From assembly GCF_004345565.1 (NCBI RefSeq), contig NZ_SLWA01000001.1:95892-159891 (forward strand): a DNA stretch of 64,000 nucleotides. Direction: 5' to 3'. Shown piece by piece: positions 1-9,936 of this stretch (positions within the stretch are counted from its first letter, which is position 1; every line of letters starts with the position of its first letter). The notes under the pieces are model-generated. The model ran no database searches. It saw only the letters and a list, made by a program, of their open reading frames with translations, and was not told the origin of the DNA. The DNA comes from Flavobacterium circumlabens. Its GTDB lineage: Bacteria > Bacteroidota > Bacteroidia > Flavobacteriales > Flavobacteriaceae. A program made the translations under genes and the position numbers.

Positions 1-600
1 TTGTCTGCTGTCGTTGGGGTTCCTAGTGTAACTCCCGTTGCAGTACATGAATTGGCATCTGTTGTTTTTGTAACATTCGAAGGACAAGTGATTGTTGGTT
101 TTTGGGTATCGGTTATCGTTACGGTCTGGGTACATGTTTGGGTGTTTCCTGAATTATCCGTAACAGTCCACGTTACCGTTGTTACTCCGATTGGGTATGA
201 AGTCGGTGCGTTATTGGTTACCGAAGCAACTCCACAATTGTCTGCTGTCGTTGGGGTTCCTAGTGTAACTCCCGTTGCAGTACATGAATTGGCATCTGTT
301 GTTTTTGTAACATTCGAAGGACAAGTGATTGTCGGTTTTTGGGTATCGGTTACGGTTACAGTCTGGGTACACGTTTGGGTGTTTCCTGAATTATCCGTAA
401 CAGTCCACGTTACCGTTGTCACTCCGATTGGGTATGAGGTCGGTGCGTTATTCGTAACCGAAGCCACTCCACAATTGTCTGCTGTCGTTGGGGTTCCTAA
501 AACAACTCCCGTTGCAGTACATGAATTGGCATCTGTTGTTTTTGTAACATTCGAAGGACAAGTGATTGTCGGTTTTTGGGTATCTGATACAACAGCAACA
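1..600 (-). repeat. Tandem 237-bp coding repeats (HYR units)
   Basis: The same sequence begins at 1, 238 and 475, a period of 237 bp or 79 codons. Units differ at only a few positions, for example gttattggtt versus gttattcgta near 210 and 447. The third unit diverges after about 585. The repeats lie inside the large minus-strand gene and keep its frame. Confidence 0.9.
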
Positions 601-2798
601 ACATTACTGGTAATTGTACACATTCCAGCATTAGTCGCAATCACATAATAACCTGTACCTGCAGAAAGACCTGACCAGGTAAGGCCAGATCCTGTTCCTG
701 CTTTTACTGCCTGAACAGCGGTATTCGCTGAATTGTATAATTGATAATTTACATTATTAACTGACGTTGTGGATGTAATAGTCCCTCCTGATGCAGGAAT
801 ACAGATGGTACTTCCTGTTAGGGAAAGCGCTACTGGTAATGGCTTAGGGGTTGTTGAAACACTTGCCGAATTATTGGCCGAATTACTATCTACTGTAGAA
901 TTTGGTAATGCTGCCGTATTGTTATAAACTCCGGTAGCGTTTACTTTTGCGGTAATTTTTAATGTTCGGCTAACTCCTCCATCAACATCTCCAATACTCC
1001 ATACCCCGGTTGTTGAATTATAATTTCCAATTGAGGCTACTGAACTTACATAAGTATATCCCGTAGGAAGCAAATCGTTTATAGAAACGCCTGTGGCATT
1101 ATTAACCCCTAAATTGCTTAAAGTAACTGTAAATTCTACATTAGAGCCTACACATGGTGTTGCATTATCAACCGTTTTTGTAACTCCCAAATCTGTACAT
1201 AAAGTAACTGAAACCGGTTTAGACTGCGTTTGAACACCACAGGCTAAAGTGGAAGCTACTGCATAAGAACCTGTTTTGGTAGCTATATATGTATCTGAAT
1301 TTGCACCAGAAATTGCTGTGCCATTATAATACCATTGATAGGGTGCAAAACCGGAAGGAGTTGTTAGCGTTGCTGTGTTATTAGTACATCCTCCTCCAGA
1401 AACATACGCCATAGTAGGATCGTCAGGCAGAGCAGCAAAACTCGAGAAAAATCCTGCCATTGAGAATCCTCCTGCTTGTTGTACTATCGAAACGGTAAGT
1501 TTAGCATTACTTGCAATAGAAAGTACTTCCGGACTTCCAATTTGCACACTATTAAAGTTTATTAAATACCAGCCTGTTGAACCTATCTGATAACGGGCTG
1601 CAACACCAGAGATACTTGCAATATTAGTACCATTTACTGTTACAACTTCGGTAGCACTTCGTAAAAGGATGTACCCAAAATAATCTAAATTATTTGAAGC
1701 ATAATTTTTAAATTTGGTTGTTTCTATAAAATTAGATCCTCCACATTCTGATACTGGTGCAATTGTTGAAATATCAACTTCACAATTTTGTGCAGTCCCT
1801 GAATAAACCGCAACCCTCTTATCGGCAACAATATGAGATGCCGTAAAACTTGTGCCGGGAACACCATTTACAAAAGTATAAAACTTCCCTGCCTGTGCCA
1901 GAGTCTGAGTAGTTGTAGATATAAGTGCTCCGGTAGCTGAATAACCTTCTATTGTTACCTTTGTATCATCTTTTGTAGCTACTACAGTGGTCTGTTCTGC
2001 TGTATTATTTCCCGTTCCTCGTTCCAGAAAATATTCAGTTCCCAAAACGGATTCAGGAGGAATTTGATTAAAAGCGCCATCTCCACAACCACCCGGTACA
2101 TCTATAGCAGCCGATGTATTCATCACTGATGGATTTGAAGATTCTACTAAAGTTCCCATTGGAGCCTTAAACAAATAACTTTGTCCCGCATTTAATGTCG
2201 CTTTAACAACGTTATCTATCTTTACAGATGTATTATCAACGGTAGCCATAATACTATAGATTGGCCTTTGATCTCCAAAGGTGCTAAAAGTTCCCAATGA
2301 ACCATCTCTGTAATAACCTATTCGAAAACGGACTCCAATCCCTGCATCTCCAAAGCTTGTAAGTGCTGCATTTCCTTTTATATTAGCATCAACATTATCA
2401 CCATTGGAATAATCATCCGAAGCAATATTTCGTAGATTTATAGCTACTGGTCCATCTGCAGTTACAATTAATCCCGCACCTGTAAGTACAGTGTCTAAGG
2501 CATTCATTGGAAGATTTTTTGCTAAAAGCGGAAATCTGTAAACAGCCGGCGTCCCTTTTTTAGCCTTCAGTGAAGTTATAAAAGTGCCATCACTTTTCGC
2601 TACCGTTATATTTATTTCTGCAACAGAATTTGTTGCGATTACAATTTCATTCGCTTTACTAAAGTACTGCCAGGGTGCCGGCGCGATATAATGTTTTGTA
2701 TAAAACTGAGCAGAAGCATTAAAATTTATAAAAAAGAAAAAAACTAAAAATGAGATTAATTTAAATAAACTAATCTTTTTAAAAGTAAAATTACGCAT
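1..2798 (-). CDS. Giant secreted adhesin-like protein with IgGFc-binding-like, DUF11 and HYR domains (partial, 3' end outside window)
   Basis: About 932 codons are visible, reading from an ATG at 2798 with no stop to the window edge, so the C-terminus is missing. Residues 1-31 form a signal peptide (Lys-rich start, Phe/Leu-rich core, ending NASAQ). A long region of about residues 32-430 resembles the IgGFc-binding N-terminal domain seen in Bacteroidota surface proteins. An Ig-like segment follows, then a DUF11-type domain from about residue 530 (DLGVTKTVDNA start, NNTA end), and HYR-type repeats from about residue 736 (PTITCPSNV, DNCGV, TWTVTDNSGN). The HYR unit is 79 residues (237 bp), with three near-identical copies before the edge. 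Such proteins usually end in a type IX secretion sorting domain, which would lie outside the window. Likely role is surface adhesion or matrix; that is inference. Family assignment is by motif. Confidence 0.85.
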   Translation of the reverse strand, partial: MRNFTFKKISLFKLISFLVFFFFINFNASAQFYTKHYIAPAPWQYFSKANEIVIATNSVAEINITVAKSDGTFITSLKAKKGTPAVYRFPLLAKNLPMNALDTVLTGAGLIVTADGPVAINLRNIASDDYSNGDNVDANIKGNAALTSFGDAGIGVRFRIGYYRDGSLGTFSTFGDQRPIYSIMATVDNTSVKIDNVVKATLNAGQSYLFKAPMGTLVESSNPSVMNTSAAIDVPGGCGDGAFNQIPPESVLGTEYFLERGTGNNTAEQTTVVATKDDTKVTIEGYSATGALISTTTQTLAQAGKFYTFVNGVPGTSFTASHIVADKRVAVYSGTAQNCEVDISTIAPVSECGGSNFIETTKFKNYASNNLDYFGYILLRSATEVVTVNGTNIASISGVAARYQIGSTGWYLINFNSVQIGSPEVLSIASNAKLTVSIVQQAGGFSMAGFFSSFAALPDDPTMAYVSGGGCTNNTATLTTPSGFAPYQWYYNGTAISGANSDTYIATKTGSYAVASTLACGVQTQSKPVSVTLCTDLGVTKTVDNATPCVGSNVEFTVTLSNLGVNNATGVSINDLLPTGYTYVSSVASIGNYNSTTGVWSIGDVDGGVSRTLKITAKVNATGVYNNTAALPNSTVDSNSANNSASVSTTPKPLPVALSLTGSTICIPASGGTITSTTSVNNVNYQLYNSANTAVQAVKAGTGSGLTWSGLSAGTGYYVIATNAGMCTITSNVVAVVSDTQKPTITCPSNVTKTTDANSCTATGVVLGTPTTADNCGVASVTNNAPTSYPIGVTTVTWTVTDNSGNTQTCTQTVTVTDTQKPTITCPSNVTKTTDANSCTATGVTLGTPTTADNCGVASVTNNAPTSYPIGVTTVTWTVTDNSGNTQTCTQTVTITDTQKPTITCPSNVTKTTDANSCTATGVTLGTPTTAD

Positions 2799-3405
2799 AG
2801 ACAACTATTATTTGTGAAATAGAAATATCAGAAACCAAATAAACTAACTTAGTTTTCAAAATATAGAACACATACGATAAAAGGGAAGAATTGGTTTCTA
2901 AAAATCCAACAAAAGTCGTTTCAGAATTTTTAGTAGAATAACATCGCATGTGGACCATAAGGTTAAATAGTTTCAAGACTAAATAATACTGTCTAGGATT
3001 AAATTAGTAGTTTTGGTGCCGCGAAAATATGTAAAGTGCTCAATACTAAATACATTCGTCGACAAACTACCCATAAAGTCGTTGAAATACACCTTTTGTG
3101 AGTCGATATTCACATTTAAATAGCGAAAAAGTAATGATTTGATAACCAAAGGCTCAAAAACTATTAAAATATTGCTGATATTTGACATTCTTACATATTT
3201 ATCCGACAAAAACGTAAATTTTTTTCAAAAAAATAAAACTCAATATAAAATACAAATAATTAGCTATCAACATGTTAATTATTTAAAAGTAGACAAATAC
3301 TTACTTTTGAAAAATAATTATGTTTGAGATAAAAATTAATAATTCTTATAAAAAGGGAAGAATGAATTTTAAAAATTTAAGGTAAGATAAAACATAGAAT
3401 TAACC
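2799..3405. other. Gene-poor AT-rich intergenic region (607 bp)
   Basis: This is the upstream region of the large adhesin gene and lies downstream of queG. Two short minus-strand frames (61 and 76 codons) show no recognisable family, signal peptide or promoter and are probably chance. A clear TAnnTTTG box for the adhesin was not found; a near match (TATATTTTG) lies around 2856-2864 on the minus strand. No RNA gene was recognised. Confidence 0.4.
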
Positions 3406-4329
3406 TTACTGCAGAAATTTAATATTGCGTTTTAGACCATCAAACTTTGTTCTTTTGATAGGGGAATTCTTAAAGACTGCCCGAAAAGTTTCTTCAGTAA
3501 TTTCAATCCAGTCTTTCTTTGAGAAAGAAAGCAATTCGGGATTTGGATTAAATAAGGGTTCTGCATGAGGTTTTGAGAACCGGTTCCATGGACAAACATC
3601 CTGGCAGGTATCGCAGCCAAAAGCCCACTCATCAAATTTTCCCTTCATTTCTGTTGGGATATTTTCTTTAAGTTCAATCGTATAATAAGAAATACATTTA
3701 CTTCCGTCTACAACATAGGGAGCAACTATTGCCTGTGTCGGACAGGCATCAATGCAAGCCGTACAGGAACCGCAATGATCTGTTGTGGCAAAGTCGTATT
3801 CTAAATCCAAATCCAGAATAAGTTCGGCTATAAAATAAAACGATCCTACTTTTTGAGTCAGCAGATTACTGTTTTTACCAATCCATCCTAAACCACTTTT
3901 TGCTGCCCAGGCCTTATCAAGAACGGGCGCTGAGTCAACAAATGCACGACCGGAAACCTCACCTATATTTTCCTGTATGGAGAAAAGAAACTCTTTTAGT
4001 TTGTCTTTTATAACAGTATGGTAATCTTGTCCGTAAGCATATTTTGAAATTTTGAAACTCTCCTGATTTTGAGTTTCTCCGGGAAAGTAATTAAGCAAAA
4101 GCGAGACGACACTTTTTGCATCATCAACCAACAATGTTGGATCTAATCTTTTATCAAAATGGTTTTCCATGTAAGCCATCTGACCATTTCTGTTATTTTT
4201 CAGCCAGTTTTCCAATCGAGGGGCTTCTTGTTCCAGAAATCCTGCTTTTGATATCCCACAGGATAAAAACCCAAGTCTTTTGGCTTCTGCTTTTATAAAT
4301 TTAGAATATGTTTCTTTAGAATTAATCAT
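3406..4329 (-). CDS. queG: Epoxyqueuosine reductase QueG
   Basis: 307 residues, normal family length. Reduces epoxyqueuosine to queuosine in tRNA wobble position 34 in a cobalamin-dependent reaction with two [4Fe-4S] clusters. The cluster ligands are visible: [12 protein letters not shown] (Cys186, 189, 192, 196) and CDTCQDVCP (Cys239, 242, 246), plus Cys212. The family's acidic catalytic segment is [10 protein letters not shown] (Asp132). The ATG overlaps the TAA of the upstream P450 gene by one base (TAATG), so the two are translationally coupled. A queuosine precursor transporter is encoded elsewhere in the window at 51042-51704, consistent with a working queuosine pathway. Confidence 0.95.
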   Translation of the reverse strand: MINSKETYSKFIKAEAKRLGFLSCGISKAGFLEQEAPRLENWLKNNRNGQMAYMENHFDKRLDPTLLVDDAKSVVSLLLNYFPGETQNQESFKISKYAYGQDYHTVIKDKLKEFLFSIQENIGEVSGRAFVDSAPVLDKAWAAKSGLGWIGKNSNLLTQKVGSFYFIAELILDLDLEYDFATTDHCGSCTACIDACPTQAIVAPYVVDGSKCISYYTIELKENIPTEMKGKFDEWAFGCDTCQDVCPWNRFSKPHAEPLFNPNPELLSFSKKDWIEITEETFRAVFKNSPIKRTKFDGLKRNIKFLQ

Positions 4330-5675
4330 TATCTCCTGTAAAAAATGACTTTAACACCTACAGGTTTTAAAGTGATTAACGGATTAAAATCAACCGTATT
4401 TTCAACCGAAACAACTTTGTAGTTTTTAACAATATGAGAAATTGCCAGACACATCTCATAAATAGCAAATCCTGCACCGATACACATTCTGGGTCCGGCT
4501 CCAAAAGGATAAAAATATTGCATAGAATGTTTTCTTTGTTCTCCGAGAAATCGCTCCGGATTAAACGCATCCGGATTTTCCCAATATTTAGGATTTCTGT
4601 GCAGCTCATAGAAAGAGACTCCAATCAAGGTTCCTCTTTTTATATTGAATTGTCCAAGGTTGTCGTCCTGTACATTTTGGCGATCTGTAATCCAGGCCGG
4701 GGGATAGAGGCGCATAGACTCATTTAAAACAGCATTTGTATAAGTCATTTTCTGAAGCTGTTCTACAACATCGTCCGTTTCTGACTGAATTTTTATAATT
4801 TCATCCAATACCTTTTGCTGAACAGCGGAATCATTTCCTAAAAGATGCAGTGTAAAAGTAAGCGCATTTGCTGTCGTCTCATGTCCGGCGATAAAAAGAA
4901 TTTTAATTTCATCTATCAATTGACCTATAGACATGCCCTCTCCACTATCCTCGTATCGTGTTTCCAGAAGCATATTCAGCAAATCATTAACTTCATTCTT
5001 TGAAGTAATTCTTTCTTCGATAATTTCCTGAATTATGCTGTTATTTTCCGCGGCAAGTTCCAGATGTTTTTTTACCTGACCACTTAGCGAGAACCACCAG
5101 GCTTTATGCGGAAGTCTGATTTCCTTGATTAAAAAGTTTTGTACTTCTTCAATAATAAATTTAATCCGATTCAATTTCTCTTCCGCTATAGAAAACTGAA
5201 ATAATGATTTAGCCACCACATTAAAAGCCAGTTCACTCATTAGAGGAAAAAGATCAACAACACTTTCTTCTACTAAACCATTTAGCTCCAAAACGATCGT
5301 TTGCTGCATATTCTCAACCAGCTGATTCATCTTTTGTTTATGAAAGGCAGGTTGAATAAGTCGTCTTTGTTTTAACCAAAAATCGCCATCAACAGTTAAA
5401 AGTCCTTTCCCTAAATATTTCGAAAGATAAACAGACTGAAATTTAGACTTATGATAATTCTTTTGATTCTTCTGTAATATATATTGGGCAACGTCATTAT
5501 CCCTGGATAAAATGATATGTTTTGTTCTTCCAATTCTAATAGAAAAGGAATCACCCAATTTATCAAAATACCTTCTGTGAAACGGGATAGGATTTTTACG
5601 AACCCCTTCAGAATCCAAAAAAAATCGGGATATTGAAAGTTTTGCAGGATAATTATATTTATTATTCTCAGACAT
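4329..5675 (-). CDS. Cytochrome P450
   Basis: 448 residues, full length. Canonical motifs are present: I-helix AGHETT (263-268), ExxR as ESMR (319-322), and the heme-binding loop [11 protein letters not shown] with proximal Cys398. Expected to be a soluble heme monooxygenase; the substrate cannot be told from sequence. No ferredoxin or ferredoxin reductase gene is adjacent, so its redox partner must be encoded elsewhere. It is the middle gene of ruvB-P450-queG, with 10 bp to ruvB and a one-base overlap with queG. The operon mates concern DNA repair and tRNA modification, so context does not give a substrate. Confidence 0.95.
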   Translation of the reverse strand: MSENNKYNYPAKLSISRFFLDSEGVRKNPIPFHRRYFDKLGDSFSIRIGRTKHIILSRDNDVAQYILQKNQKNYHKSKFQSVYLSKYLGKGLLTVDGDFWLKQRRLIQPAFHKQKMNQLVENMQQTIVLELNGLVEESVVDLFPLMSELAFNVVAKSLFQFSIAEEKLNRIKFIIEEVQNFLIKEIRLPHKAWWFSLSGQVKKHLELAAENNSIIQEIIEERITSKNEVNDLLNMLLETRYEDSGEGMSIGQLIDEIKILFIAGHETTANALTFTLHLLGNDSAVQQKVLDEIIKIQSETDDVVEQLQKMTYTNAVLNESMRLYPPAWITDRQNVQDDNLGQFNIKRGTLIGVSFYELHRNPKYWENPDAFNPERFLGEQRKHSMQYFYPFGAGPRMCIGAGFAIYEMCLAISHIVKNYKVVSVENTVDFNPLITLKPVGVKVIFYRR

Positions 5676-5685
5676 TTTGAATGAA

Positions 5686-6708
5686 TTAAAACAGTCCTCC
5701 CTGAATATTTGTATTTATTTTTCCTAAGTGTTTATAAGCCTTGTCTGTTACCTCACGCCCACGGGGTGTACGCATAATAAAACCTTCCTGAATCAGGAAA
5801 GGCTCATAGACTTCTTCGATGGTTTCGCTGCTTTCAGAGACAGCAGTTGCCAAAGTAGACAATCCAACTGGTCCGCCCTTGAACTTATTAATAATAGTAA
5901 GCAGAATTTTATTGTCCATTTCATCAAGTCCATGCGCATCTACATTAAGTGCTTTCAAAGCATAACGCGCAATTTCTAAATCAATGGTACCATTTCCTTT
6001 TATTTGTGCAAAATCACGAACTCTTCTTAATAAAGCATTGGCAATACGAGGTGTTCCGCGACTTCTTCCTGCAATTTCAATAGCAGCATCCAAAGAAATG
6101 GGCATTTTTAGAATAGAAGAACTTCTTTCCACAATAGTCGTTAAAAGTTCGGTGGTATAATATTGTAAACGGGATGAAATTCCGAAACGCGCACGCATAG
6201 GTGCAGTCAATAATCCGGAACGGGTTGTTGCTCCAATTAAGGTAAAAGGATTTAAATTGATCTGAACTGTTCTGGCATTTGGGCCGGATTCGATCATAAT
6301 ATCAATTTTGAAATCTTCCATTGCCGAATATAAATACTCTTCCACAATGGGGCTCAAACGATGAATCTCATCGATGAACAGAACATCCCTTTCATCCAGA
6401 TTGGTAAGTAAACCTGCCAAATCCCCTGGTTTGTCTAAAACAGGGCCTGAAGTAATTTTAATTCCAACTTCAAGTTCATTTGCTAAAATATTAGCTAAAG
6501 TTGTTTTCCCCAGTCCGGGAGGCCCGTGAAAAAGGGTATGATCAAGTGCTTCGCCACGCTGATTGGCCGCAGCCACAAAAACTTTTAAATTCTCTAAAAC
6601 TTGATCCTGCCCTGCAAAATCATCAAATGACAGCGGACGCAATTTTTTTTCAAGATCTAATTCTTCTGGATTATATCCGTTTGTAGTGGGATCTAGGTTC
6701 TCATTCAT
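5686..6708 (-). CDS. ruvB: Holliday junction branch migration helicase RuvB
   Basis: 340 residues, usual length. The AAA+ motor drives branch migration of Holliday junctions with RuvA and resolution with RuvC. Walker A is GPPGLGKTT (residues 62-70), Walker B DEIH (113-116), and the sensor/arginine-finger region contains [18 protein letters not shown]. The C-terminal winged helix ends in TPRGREVT. It is first in the operon with the P450 and queG. A TATCTTTG box on the minus strand (6713-6720) ends only 4 bp before the ATG, so the transcript may be almost leaderless. Confidence 0.97.
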   Translation of the reverse strand: MNENLDPTTNGYNPEELDLEKKLRPLSFDDFAGQDQVLENLKVFVAAANQRGEALDHTLFHGPPGLGKTTLANILANELEVGIKITSGPVLDKPGDLAGLLTNLDERDVLFIDEIHRLSPIVEEYLYSAMEDFKIDIMIESGPNARTVQINLNPFTLIGATTRSGLLTAPMRARFGISSRLQYYTTELLTTIVERSSSILKMPISLDAAIEIAGRSRGTPRIANALLRRVRDFAQIKGNGTIDLEIARYALKALNVDAHGLDEMDNKILLTIINKFKGGPVGLSTLATAVSESSETIEEVYEPFLIQEGFIMRTPRGREVTDKAYKHLGKINTNIQGGLF

Positions 6709-6712
6709 TTTA

Positions 6713-6720
6713 CAAAGATA
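6713..6720 (-). promoter_or_regulatory. Candidate -7 box upstream of ruvB
   Basis: The minus strand reads TATCTTTG, a perfect match to the Bacteroidota TAnnTTTG consensus. No TTG was found at the expected -33 spacing. The box ends 4 bp from the ruvB ATG, so either the transcript is leaderless or the match is a coincidence. Confidence 0.35.
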
Positions 6721-6769
6721 GATAAAGTAATCAGTTTGTAAAACAGTTAAATTCTAAATAAAAAAATGA

Positions 6770-6848
6770 AAATTCCAATATCTTAAATTCCAAATTTCAA
6801 TGCTATGATGAACATGGCTGGAATTTGAAATTTAAGATATTGAAATTT
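6770..6848. repeat. AAATTCCAA-type intergenic inverted repeat
   Basis: The left arm at 6770-6797 and the right arm at 6821-6848 are near-perfect reverse complements of about 28 bp, built around AATTCCAATATCTTAAATTC. It lies between ruvB and coxA. Related AAATTCCAA tracts occur at 29843-29996, 47572-47674, 54019-54064 and 62590-62741. Confidence 0.75.
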
Positions 6849-6854
6849 ATAGCT

Positions 6855-6886
6855 AAAAAAAAGACTGTCGTTTCGGACAGTCTTTT
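6855..6886 (-). terminator. Intrinsic terminator of the act-cox operon
   Basis: On the minus strand an 11-bp stem AAAAGACTGTC/GACAGTCTTTT with a 6-nt loop is followed by a run of eight T. It sits just downstream of coxA. Confidence 0.85.
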
Positions 6887-6895
6887 AAAATATTT

Positions 6896-8698
6896 TTAGT
6901 GGTGTAAAACTTCTTCACCTTCTTTCATTGGTACATTTTGCGGTACAAAATCAACGTCGTGATTTGGGTTACTGTAGTCATACGGCCAACGGTATACATG
7001 AGGAATCTCACCTGGCCAGTTCCCGTGGATATGTTCTACCGGAGTTGTCCATTCTAATGTTGTAGATTTCCATGGATTCTGTACTGCTTTCTTACCGTAG
7101 AAAATACTACTAAAGAAGTTGTACAAAAATACTAATTGGAAAGCACCTCCTACAAGAGCAAATGTTGTAATTAAAACATTTACATTTTGTAAATCATCAA
7201 ATAATGGGAAGTTTGTATTTGTATAATAACGTCTTGGCAAACCAGCTAATCCGATAAAGTGCATTGGGAAGAAAACTCCGTAAGCACAAACTGCTGTTAC
7301 CCAAAAGTGAATATAACCTAAGTTTTTGTTTAACATTCTTCCGTACATTTTAGGGAACCAGTGGTAAATACCAGCAAACATTCCGTAAAGTGCAGAGATA
7401 CCCATTACTAAGTGAAAGTGAGCAATAACAAAGTATGTATCGTGAACGTTAATATCCAGTGTACTATCTCCTAAGATGATTCCGGTTAAACCTCCAGTGA
7501 TGAAAGTAGAAACCATTCCGATAGAAAATAACATTGCAGGGTTGAATTGTAAGTTACCTTTCCATAAAGTTGTAATCCAGTTAAACGCTTTTACAGCAGA
7601 AGGAATTGCAATCAATAATGTTGTAAAGGTAAATACAGATCCCAAGAAAGGATTCATACCCGAAATAAACATATGGTGACCCCAAACAATTGTAGATAAA
7701 AAGGCAATTGCAAGAACTGACATAATCATCGCTCTATATCCAAAAATTGGTTTACGAGAGTTCGTAGCCATAATTTCAGAAACAAGTCCCATCGCTGGTA
7801 AGATTACGATATAAACTTCAGGGTGTCCTAAGAACCAGAATAAGTGTTCAAACAAAACCGGAGAACCACCTTGGTAATGTAAAACCTCTCCTGCAATATA
7901 AATATCAGACAAGAAGAATGAAGTACCAAAACTTCTATCGAAAATCAATAATAATGCAGCTGATAATAAAACCGGAAACGAGATAACACCAATAATAGCT
8001 GTTACGAAAAATGTCCAGATTGTTAATGGAAGTCTGGTCATAGACATTCCTTTAGTTCTTAAGTTAATAACTGTTACAATGTAGTTTAATGATCCCATTA
8101 ATGAAGATGCAATAAATATAGCCATTGAAACTAACCATAAAGTCATACCTGTTCCTGATCCCGGAATTGCCTGTGGCAATGCACTTAAAGGAGGATAAAT
8201 TGTCCAACCTGCAGATGCTGGTCCAGCTTCAACAAATAAAGAAGACAACATAATTACAGCAGACAGGAAAAATAACCAGTACGAAATCATATTCATGAAT
8301 CCGGAAGCCATATCTCGCGCTCCAATCTGAAGTGGAATAAGTAAATTACTAAAAGTTCCGCTCAAACCGGCTGTAAGTACAAAGAATACCATTATAGTAC
8401 CGTGAATTGTAACTAAAGCCAGATAAATATCATTAGCCATTACACCATCGGGTGCAAATTTATCCCCTAATAAAACATTAAATATTTTAAAAGATTCTTC
8501 AGGCCATGCTAATTGCATTCTAAAAAGTAATGACATTACAATACCAATAATCCCCATGATGATACCAGTAATCAAGTACTGCTTAGCAATCATTTTGTGA
8601 TCAATACTAAATATATATTTGGTAATGAAAGTGTCTTTATGGTGATGTTCGTGCTCGTGATCGTGTTCGTGTCCGTGATCGTGTGCTTCTGCTGACAT
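6896..8698 (-). CDS. coxA: Cytochrome c oxidase subunit I
   Basis: 600 residues. Catalytic subunit of a heme-copper oxidase reducing O2 to water with proton pumping, in the inner membrane. Heme and copper ligands are recognisable: TIHGTIMVFFVL (low-spin heme His), FLGHPEVYIVILP (CuB His cross-linked to Tyr), WGHHMFISG (CuB His pair) and HDTYFVIAHFHLVMG (heme His ligands). About 12 membrane segments. The N-terminus is a His-rich stretch (about residues 4-21, alternating HD/HE). Last gene of actABCDEF-coxBA, 31 bp after coxB, followed by a strong terminator. Confidence 0.96.
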   Translation of the reverse strand: MSAEAHDHGHEHDHEHEHHHKDTFITKYIFSIDHKMIAKQYLITGIIMGIIGIVMSLLFRMQLAWPEESFKIFNVLLGDKFAPDGVMANDIYLALVTIHGTIMVFFVLTAGLSGTFSNLLIPLQIGARDMASGFMNMISYWLFFLSAVIMLSSLFVEAGPASAGWTIYPPLSALPQAIPGSGTGMTLWLVSMAIFIASSLMGSLNYIVTVINLRTKGMSMTRLPLTIWTFFVTAIIGVISFPVLLSAALLLIFDRSFGTSFFLSDIYIAGEVLHYQGGSPVLFEHLFWFLGHPEVYIVILPAMGLVSEIMATNSRKPIFGYRAMIMSVLAIAFLSTIVWGHHMFISGMNPFLGSVFTFTTLLIAIPSAVKAFNWITTLWKGNLQFNPAMLFSIGMVSTFITGGLTGIILGDSTLDINVHDTYFVIAHFHLVMGISALYGMFAGIYHWFPKMYGRMLNKNLGYIHFWVTAVCAYGVFFPMHFIGLAGLPRRYYTNTNFPLFDDLQNVNVLITTFALVGGAFQLVFLYNFFSSIFYGKKAVQNPWKSTTLEWTTPVEHIHGNWPGEIPHVYRWPYDYSNPNHDVDFVPQNVPMKEGEEVLHH

Positions 8699-8729
8699 AT
8701 ATGTATACTTTAAATTTTCTTAATAAATA

Positions 8730-9917
8730 TTATTTCATAGCCACTTTAGCTACAACAGCTTTAACGGTATCAATAACTGCTTTTACTGTATCTTTAGCTG
8801 TACTATCTGTAGTTGGTGCTTTTACTCCCTCAGCAGGTTTTTCAGCAGCAGCTGCAGCCTTAATATCCTGAGTTAACGTAGTTTTTTCGCTTAACCATTT
8901 TTTATAATCTTCCGGAGAATCAACAACTACTTTCATTTGCATGTTGTAATGAGAAGCTCCACAAATTTTATTACATAATAATAAATAATCAAATGTATAA
9001 GGATCTAAAGATGTTCCGCCTTTAGCAACCAACTCTACACTTTTTTCAGCTCTAAGTTTATTGATGTTTGCCACCTTTTCAATCATAAATGGCAACTCTC
9101 TGTATTCAGCAGTTGTGTAAGTTGGAATAAAAGCAAACTCAGTAACCATCCCGGGAACACAGTTCATTTGTGCTCTAAAGTGAGGCATGTAAGCAGAGTG
9201 CAATACATCCTGAGAACGCATTTTGAAATGTATTTTTTTACCTTTTGGGATATGCAATTCTGAAACTACGATATCATCCTGAGCATTAGGATCTGACATG
9301 TCAACTCCTAATGTATTAACACCTTCAATTAAACGAACATTGGCTTTTCCAAGAACATTGTCTTGTCCGGCATATCTTGCAGTCCATTTAAATTGTTGCG
9401 CATATAATTCTATTTCGATAACATCTTCATCTTTATCAACGAACATAATATTGTTCCATGCATATAATCCGTAAAGAATTAAACAAGCCAAAACAACAGA
9501 TGGAATAATACTCCAGATTGCTTCTAATTTGCTGCTATCAGCAAAGAATAGCGCTTTTCTGTCTTTATGACCTCTATTTTTAAAAGAAAACCAGTATAAT
9601 AAACCTTGCGTAATAAATTGTACTACAAAAATTAAAACCCAGGTAATATTCATCAAATTATCTACTAAAAGACCATGCTCTGACGCCGGAGTATGAAGTG
9701 CTAAACCACCCCATTTTAGTAAGCCGTAAATCGTGAATATATATATGAATGCCAGAAAGCCGAACATAATATATCCCTGAATATTATTATCATTATCTGA
9801 TGCAACCTGAGAATCGTCCGAAGAAGACCCCACTTGAGTAAGATCAAATATCTTGGTCAATTGCCATAATGCAACTGCTAATAAAACTAAAACTATAATT
9901 ACCAACAAACTTGTCAT
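8730..9917 (-). CDS. coxB: Cytochrome c oxidase subunit II
   Basis: 395 residues. Binds the dinuclear CuA centre that receives electrons from cytochrome c or directly from complex III. The CuA ligand set is visible: the HSAYMPHFRAQMNCVPG segment and CNKICGASHYNMQMKV near the C-terminus. The N-terminus has membrane segments (an extra one at about residues 1-15, then about 50-70, 90-110 and 140-160). A C-terminal extension of about 50 residues rich in Ala, Lys, Thr and Val follows the cupredoxin domain; such extensions are variable in Bacteroidota. Lies between actF and coxA on the same strand. Confidence 0.95.
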   Translation of the reverse strand: MTSLLVIIVLVLLAVALWQLTKIFDLTQVGSSSDDSQVASDNDNNIQGYIMFGFLAFIYIFTIYGLLKWGGLALHTPASEHGLLVDNLMNITWVLIFVVQFITQGLLYWFSFKNRGHKDRKALFFADSSKLEAIWSIIPSVVLACLILYGLYAWNNIMFVDKDEDVIEIELYAQQFKWTARYAGQDNVLGKANVRLIEGVNTLGVDMSDPNAQDDIVVSELHIPKGKKIHFKMRSQDVLHSAYMPHFRAQMNCVPGMVTEFAFIPTYTTAEYRELPFMIEKVANINKLRAEKSVELVAKGGTSLDPYTFDYLLLCNKICGASHYNMQMKVVVDSPEDYKKWLSEKTTLTQDIKAAAAAEKPAEGVKAPTTDSTAKDTVKAVIDTVKAVVAKVAMK

Positions 9918-9936
9918 CTGTTTACTTCTTTAAATA

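Noticed and set aside
1-600. Regular repeats suggesting a CRISPR array
   Set aside because: The 237-bp period, absence of spacers and maintained reading frame show protein-domain repeats. No cas gene is nearby.
1-648. Plus-strand open frame of 215 codons with repeats
   Set aside because: It is the antisense shadow of the HYR repeats. The minus strand has a signal peptide, known domains and an open frame through the whole region.
2791-3209. Two minus-strand frames (61 and 76 codons) before the adhesin gene
   Set aside because: The first overlaps the adhesin start, and neither has a promoter, family or compositional support.
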